A stretch of DNA of 55,422 nt from Rhodospirillaceae bacterium (GTDB lineage Bacteria > Pseudomonadota > Alphaproteobacteria > MPNO01 > UBA2964): assembly GCA_018660305.1 (NCBI GenBank), contig JABJKO010000350.1, forward strand, positions 1 through 55,422, written 5' to 3'. Position numbers and translations under genes: made by a program. Below the pieces are notes generated by a model. The model saw only the letters and a list, made by a program, of their open reading frames with translations, was not told the DNA's origin and searched no databases. Of the stretch, positions 52,060 through 55,422 are shown in pieces (the first letter of the stretch is position 1; each line of letters begins with the position of its first letter).

Positions 52060-52515
52060 TCATGGAGAATTTTCAAACCAGTGACGGCAGGCATTGGCGG
52101 GATCAGCCTCATGGCCGAGATCGAGAATGTCCGGCCATCCCTTATGGAGCACGGCTTTTTGCTGGCGTGCCATATCGCGGATTTTCTCCGTGGTGATTTT
52201 GGGGCCGGAAAACCGGATGTGTTTTAGTCCCTGACGGAGAGCGGCGAGGGCATATCCGGCGGCATCGCCACAATCGAGAACCATTTCGATATCCAGATCC
52301 GGGAACTCCGCGTCGATCTCCTCCAGTATTTTCTGAAACCAGAGAGGCCCGAGACTGGCAACGGCGTCGGGTGCGCTGTGGAGCTCAAGGGGGACGCCGA
52401 CTTCCCGTGCGGCGATACAGGCAGCCCGCGCGTGCGTCAGGCCATGGATCATGACGGCGCGTGGCCGTTTGTTTGTTTTGTCGCTCCGTTTCACCATCGA
52501 CGGGCAGTGTGCCAT
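52060..52515 (-). CDS. Conserved hypothetical protein
   Basis: A 151-residue soluble protein. It has a pattern of alternating strands and helices (AVMIHGLTHARAACIAAREV, PLELHSAPDAVASLGPLWF, IEMVLDCGDAAGYALAALRQ) that looks like a small Rossmann-like or TIM-half fold. I cannot name a family. Starts at 52515 or, seven residues on, at 52497 are both possible. It is divergent from the zapA operon. Confidence 0.7.
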   Translation of the reverse strand: MAHCPSMVKRSDKTNKRPRAVMIHGLTHARAACIAAREVGVPLELHSAPDAVASLGPLWFQKILEEIDAEFPDLDIEMVLDCGDAAGYALAALRQGLKHIRFSGPKITTEKIRDMARQQKAVLHKGWPDILDLGHEADPANACRHWFENSP

Positions 52516-52582
52516 GCCTTGTCAGCGATGAACACGTTCTGGAAAATACGCTTATCTACCCCCAAAGGATGGGGGTCGGGCG

Positions 52583-52612
52583 TTGACGGTTCGGCGATGC
52601 TCATCCTATTCT
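52583..52612 (+). promoter_or_regulatory. Putative sigma-70 promoter of the zapA operon
   Basis: TTGACG (52583-52588) and TATTCT (52607-52612) are separated by 18 bases, about 50 bases before the first start codon of the small coiled-coil gene and zapA. Confidence 0.5.
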
Positions 52613-52661
52613 CGGGTAACTGCGGAAAAGTTATAAGAATTGGGAGAGACGAGGGCACCTG

Positions 52662-52895
52662 ATGGGACGCATCGAGGAAGCTCAGGGACGATTGGATCGC
52701 GCGCTTGCGCGACTGGAGGAAGCGACGGCCCGGCCGGCAAACGGGGAATCTTCTGCCGTGGCTGAAAATGAGCTTGCCACCATGCGGATCCGATGCCAGA
52801 CCCTCGAAGCCCGATCGCAGGAAGTGTCCGAACGCCTCGACGCGGCGATCGAACGCCTCCATGCCATATTGAGTGAGGACAATGGCGCAGGTTGA
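52662..52895 (+). CDS. Small coiled-coil protein upstream of zapA (DUF4164-like)
   Basis: A 77-residue helical protein (RIEEAQGRLDRALARLEEAT, EARSQEVSERLDAAIERLHA) predicted to form a coiled coil. GGGAGAGAC lies upstream of the ATG. It overlaps the zapA start by 14 bases, so translation is coupled. Small coiled-coil genes in this position are common in Alphaproteobacteria and may modulate ZapA or FtsZ; no direct evidence is visible. Confidence 0.75.
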   Translation: MGRIEEAQGRLDRALARLEEATARPANGESSAVAENELATMRIRCQTLEARSQEVSERLDAAIERLHAILSEDNGAG

Positions 52896-53205
52896 AGTCA
52901 CCATCAATAACCGGGCCTATCGCATCGCCTGCGATGACGGCCAGGACGAACACCTCACGCAACTCGCCGACTATATCGACGCCCGCGTGCAGGAATTGGT
53001 CGCGACCGTTGGCCAGGTCGGTGATGCGCGGCTTCTGGTCATGGCAAGCCTGTTGATCGCCGATGAACTCTCGGAGACGCTGGATGCGTTGGAGAGGAAA
53101 GAGAGCAAGCCGGACAATTCCCCCACCGTTGAACATGTCGCTCAATCGATGGATTCGCTGGCCGACCGCATCGAACGCATTGCGGAGCAGCTTGAGCCGG
53201 CCTAA
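52882..53205 (+). CDS. zapA: Cell division protein ZapA
   Basis: A 107-residue FtsZ-ring stabiliser. MAQVEVTINNRAYRIACDDG is the N-terminal ZapA motif, followed by HLTQLADYIDARVQEL and LLVMASLLIADEL; the C-terminus is coiled coil. ATG 52882 has GAGG just upstream. The adjoining 6S RNA and formyl-THF cyclo-ligase genes form the conserved zapA-ssrS-ygfA arrangement. Confidence 0.93.
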   Translation: MAQVEVTINNRAYRIACDDGQDEHLTQLADYIDARVQELVATVGQVGDARLLVMASLLIADELSETLDALERKESKPDNSPTVEHVAQSMDSLADRIERIAEQLEPA

Positions 53206-53234
53206 GTTGACTCGCGGTGCTGCGCGGCGCGCGA

Positions 53235-53385
53235 GACACTTCATCCCCGGGGCCAGTATCTACCTATAGGGAGCTGTCCCTGCCGGAGCCCTGGTTTCGG
53301 TATATGGCGCCCACCTGCGAAAGCGGGCCTTAGGTGGATGACATCGTCGGACGGCCGTGCGGCATCGTCTGCACCAGGTTCGTTT
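53235..53385 (+). ncRNA. ssrS: 6S RNA
   Basis: The region between zapA and the cyclo-ligase gene contains typical alphaproteobacterial 6S RNA sequence: a CCCCGGGG-containing 5' arm, CTATAGGGAGCTGTCCCTG, GGTTTCGGTATATGG and the stem GCCCACCT/AGGTGG, with a 3' arm ending CACCAGGTTCG. 6S RNA folds as an open promoter mimic and binds sigma-70 RNA polymerase in stationary phase. The ends are approximate. The cyclo-ligase start lies 25 bases on, so they are probably co-transcribed. Confidence 0.85.
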
Positions 53386-53410
53386 CCAAAAATTAAAATG
53401 CCGAGGGGCC

Positions 53411-54010
53411 GTGTCCCAATCCTATATCGACGACGCAAAAAGCCGCCTCGCCGAAAACATGCGCGCTGTTCGCCGGGAGGCGCACCGGGGCGCCGGCCGG
53501 GACGCGGCAGAGGCGATCCGGCAAAGTCTGGGCGATGCCCGGAAACAGGGGTTAGTGATCGATGCCGATTACATCGTCTCGGGCTACTGGCCGATCCGCG
53601 ATGAACTGGATATCCGGCGGCTTCTGACGGGGCTGCATGAGGAAGGGATGGTTTGTGCCCTGCCACTGGTCGAAGGCCCCGACAGACCGTTGCAATTCCG
53701 GCGATGGCGTCCCGGCGATATTCTGGAACAAAGACCCTTTGGCCTTTCCGAACCGTCGATTGCCGCTCCGGAAATGACACCGAGGATCGTTCTGACACCG
53801 TTATTGGCGGTCGATCCCGGTGGCAACCGGCTGGGATATGGCGGTGGATATTACGACCGGACCCTCCATGAGCTGCGCCAGAGGGAGCCGGTGACGGCGG
53901 TGGGCATTTGTTTCGAGGCACAGCGCGTCGCCGATGTGCCGCACGACCGAAATGATCAGCCATTGGACTGGATCGTGACCGAGAAAGGCGTATACCGTGC
54001 GCAGCGTTAA
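53411..54010 (+). CDS. 5-formyltetrahydrofolate cyclo-ligase
   Basis: A 199-residue enzyme converting 5-formyl-THF to 5,10-methenyl-THF with ATP. The C-terminal motif RLGYGGGYYDRTL is diagnostic, and TPLLAVDPGGN precedes it. The start is GTG 53411 after GAGGGG; an upstream in-frame ATG lies inside the 6S RNA and is unlikely. The gene corresponds to ygfA of Escherichia coli by family and location. Confidence 0.92.
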   Translation: MSQSYIDDAKSRLAENMRAVRREAHRGAGRDAAEAIRQSLGDARKQGLVIDADYIVSGYWPIRDELDIRRLLTGLHEEGMVCALPLVEGPDRPLQFRRWRPGDILEQRPFGLSEPSIAAPEMTPRIVLTPLLAVDPGGNRLGYGGGYYDRTLHELRQREPVTAVGICFEAQRVADVPHDRNDQPLDWIVTEKGVYRAQR

Positions 54011-54022
54011 CGGAGTGCCTGA

Positions 54023-54847
54023 ATGAATATCCTGATTTGCGGCGACGTGGTGGGGCGGTCGGGCCGGCGCGCGGTGTGCGAGGCGTTGCCCCATCTGCGC
54101 CGCGACCTCGGTCTCGACTTTATCGTCGTCAATGGCGAGAACGCAGCAGGCGGCTTCGGGATCACGCCTAAGATCTGCGATCAGCTACTGGAGGCCGGCG
54201 CAGATGTGATAACCACCGGTAATCACGCCTGGGATCAGAAGGAAATCGTGCCGCATTTCGATCGCGAGAAACGACTGTTGCGGCCGCAGAACTATCCCGA
54301 GGGTACACCCGGTACCGGCGTTGCCCTGTTTCCCGATCATCAGGGACGGCAGGTTCTGATGCTTCACTTCATGGCGCTGCTGTTTATGCAGACCCTCGAC
54401 GATCCGTTTGCCGGTGTCGATCTCGCTCTTCTGAACCGGCATCTGGGCACCGATATTTCTGCCATCATCCTGGATTTTCACGGCGAGGCGACCAGCGAGA
54501 AAATGGCCATGGGGCACATGCTGGATGGGCGGGTGTCTGCCGTGGTGGGCACCCATTCACACGTGCCCACCGCCGATGCCCAGGTGCTGCCCGGCGGCAC
54601 CGCCTATATCAGCGATATCGGCATGTGCGGCGACTACGATTCGGTCATCGGCATGAAAAAAGAAGGGTCGATCCAGCGGTTTCGCCGCAAGCTTCCCGGC
54701 CCCCGGCTGGAGGCTGCCCAGGGTGAGGCGACGCTCTGCGCTGTTCTTATTGAAACCGACGACGAAACGGGACTGGCCAAACGCATCGAGCCCCTTCGCA
54801 TGGGCGGCCGGTTGTCGCAGGCCTTGCCGGCCGCGACAGGGGTTTAA
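54023..54847 (+). CDS. YmdB-type metallophosphoesterase (TIGR00282 family)
   Basis: A 274-residue dinuclear-metal phosphodiesterase. MNILICGDVVGRSGRRAV, VVNGENAAGGFGITP, VITTGNHAWDQKE, LDFHGEATSEK and VVGTHSHVPTADAQVLPGGT hold the metal ligands (D8, E, N, H residues). Homologues cleave 2',3'-cyclic nucleotides and influence RNA turnover and biofilm formation. It begins 12 bases after the cyclo-ligase stop in the same operon. Confidence 0.92.
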   Translation: MNILICGDVVGRSGRRAVCEALPHLRRDLGLDFIVVNGENAAGGFGITPKICDQLLEAGADVITTGNHAWDQKEIVPHFDREKRLLRPQNYPEGTPGTGVALFPDHQGRQVLMLHFMALLFMQTLDDPFAGVDLALLNRHLGTDISAIILDFHGEATSEKMAMGHMLDGRVSAVVGTHSHVPTADAQVLPGGTAYISDIGMCGDYDSVIGMKKEGSIQRFRRKLPGPRLEAAQGEATLCAVLIETDDETGLAKRIEPLRMGGRLSQALPAATGV

Positions 54848-54853
54848 CGCGCC

Positions 54854-55096
54854 TCAGGAAATTGCCGCGAAGACCAGGCCGAGTACCGCGGCCAACGCCA
54901 TGACCCGTAGGATCGTCAAGGCTATCCGGATTCCTGACCTCGTGGGCAAAAGAAAACCTGCTCCCGGCGCCGGTTCGATGATCTCGTCGGGTTTGAACGG
55001 GTCGTCCGCGACCACCATCAGGAACGGCTTTCGGGGCCGGTACGGCGCGGTCTCAAATTGCAATCTTCCGGTTGACGAAAAATAGCTAACGGGCAT
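54854..55096 (-). CDS. Small hypothetical membrane protein
   Basis: An 80-residue protein with a hydrophilic N-terminal half and one C-terminal membrane helix (IRIALTILRVMALAAVLGLVFAAIS). ATG 55096 is the first good start; a TTG lies three codons upstream. No family is recognised. The opposite strand is also open here but reads as a basic, low-quality frame. Confidence 0.6.
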   Translation of the reverse strand: MPVSYFSSTGRLQFETAPYRPRKPFLMVVADDPFKPDEIIEPAPGAGFLLPTRSGIRIALTILRVMALAAVLGLVFAAIS

Positions 55097-55180
55097 CCAG
55101 TCCAATCCGACTTCGATGTTTGCAGACAGGCAATACCGGTACCCGAATAAGTTCTAATCAGCCGTTAACGGCACCAAAAA

Positions 55181-55208
55181 AGCCGCCCCGGTTTTAGCCG
55201 GGGCGGCT
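55181..55208 (-). terminator. Rho-independent terminator of the chemotaxis receptor gene
   Basis: AGCCGCCCCGG and CCGGGGCGGCT pair perfectly around TTTTAG. On the minus strand the stem is followed by T6 (TTTTTTGG), 26 bases past the receptor's stop codon. On the plus strand only TTTG follows, so it acts mainly on the minus strand. Confidence 0.88.
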
Positions 55209-55233
55209 TTGTCTGGAGTAGAAGGAAGACCGG

Positions 55234-55422
55234 TCAGGCGGCGCGGACCGATTCCAGGAACTGGTTGACCTCCGTCCTCAGCACATTGCCCTGCTCGGCT
55301 AGTTCCTTGGCGGCATCGAGCATCTGGCCGGAGGCGGATTGGGCTTCGCTGGCCGCCTGGGTGACCTGGGTGATGTTGCTCGAGACCTCCTGGGTGCCGG
55401 CCGCGGCCTGCTGGACAGAGCC
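55234..55422 (-). CDS. Methyl-accepting chemotaxis protein, C-terminal fragment (runs off window)
   Basis: The last 62 codons of a gene that continues beyond the window. The product reads QQAAAGTQEVSSNITQVTQA then SGQMLDAAKELAEQGNVL and ends EVNQFLESVRAA, the usual end of an alphaproteobacterial MCP signalling domain (methylation helix 2 followed by a free C-terminus). It has no C-terminal pentapeptide for CheR tethering. Confidence 0.88.
   Translation of the reverse strand, partial: GSVQQAAAGTQEVSSNITQVTQAASEAQSASGQMLDAAKELAEQGNVLRTEVNQFLESVRAA

Noticed and set aside
1..55422. CRISPR array, prophage, insertion sequence, tRNA or rRNA genes
   Set aside because: No spaced direct repeats, transposase or integrase motifs, or tRNA-like cloverleaf sequences were noticed on reading. 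The only tandem repeats are the 117-bp coding repeat and the duplicated small RNA.

Overview
The window is about 55 kb of GC-rich DNA that reads as the chromosome of a free-living alphaproteobacterium, probably a Rhodospirillales-like heterotroph. The evidence is alphaproteobacterial marker families (DUF1013, DUF1192, DUF1465/RcdA), perfect CtrA-type boxes (TTAA-N7-TTAA), the order zapA - 6S RNA - formyl-THF cyclo-ligase, and many tripartite tricarboxylate transporter (TTT) genes. No phage, insertion sequence, CRISPR array, tRNA or rRNA was found.

Region 1 (1-20121) is a catabolic block. An SDR dehydrogenase and a vanillate-demethylase-like Rieske oxygenase converge on a minus-strand TTT unit (substrate-binding protein, a TctA-TctB fusion permease, a luciferase-like flavin monooxygenase). 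A decayed PrpF/GalD-type isomerase remnant follows. Next come a complete tctC-tctB-tctA operon, a GntR/FCD regulator with a shared operator, and a plus-strand run of oxalyl-CoA decarboxylase (oxc), formyl-CoA transferase (frc), a KynB-like cyclase, an arylmalonate-decarboxylase-like protein and a quinone oxidoreductase. Indoleamine 2,3-dioxygenase lies opposite, before an aryl-CoA ligase and a lone ATP-grasp subunit.

Region 2 (20149-27075) is mostly core and cell-cycle related: a ParA-like ATPase, an MBL hydrolase, a DUF1013 (TrcR-type) regulator, a quinone oxidoreductase, DUF1192, two tandem small RNAs, an RcdA-like adaptor, rpmE and a class V aminotransferase. Each small RNA is preceded at identical distance by a perfect CtrA box and shows pyrimidine-rich anti-Shine-Dalgarno segments in or beside its hairpins. 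This is the strongest regulatory novelty in the window.

Region 3 (27272-42567) holds an ABC exporter, an orphan molybdenum hydroxylase large subunit and a six-gene minus-strand envelope cluster. The cluster encodes a Pro-rich OmpA-like protein, a MotA/TolQ/ExbB-like channel, a coiled-coil OmpA/MotB-like protein, an exported SH3b protein, an exported beta-rich protein and a 1633-residue exported protein. The last has 39-residue Pro/Ser/Thr repeats and a C-terminal domain with protein-kinase-like motifs. This is the best candidate for an undescribed protein system.

Region 4 (42691-55422) is mainly housekeeping: an inositol monophosphatase, the elongation factor P set (efp, epmB, epmA), a TTT-type binding protein followed by three tandem TauD/TfdA dioxygenases, thiE, a class I aldolase, zapA, 6S RNA, formyl-THF cyclo-ligase, a YmdB-type phosphoesterase and the 3' end of a chemotaxis receptor gene.
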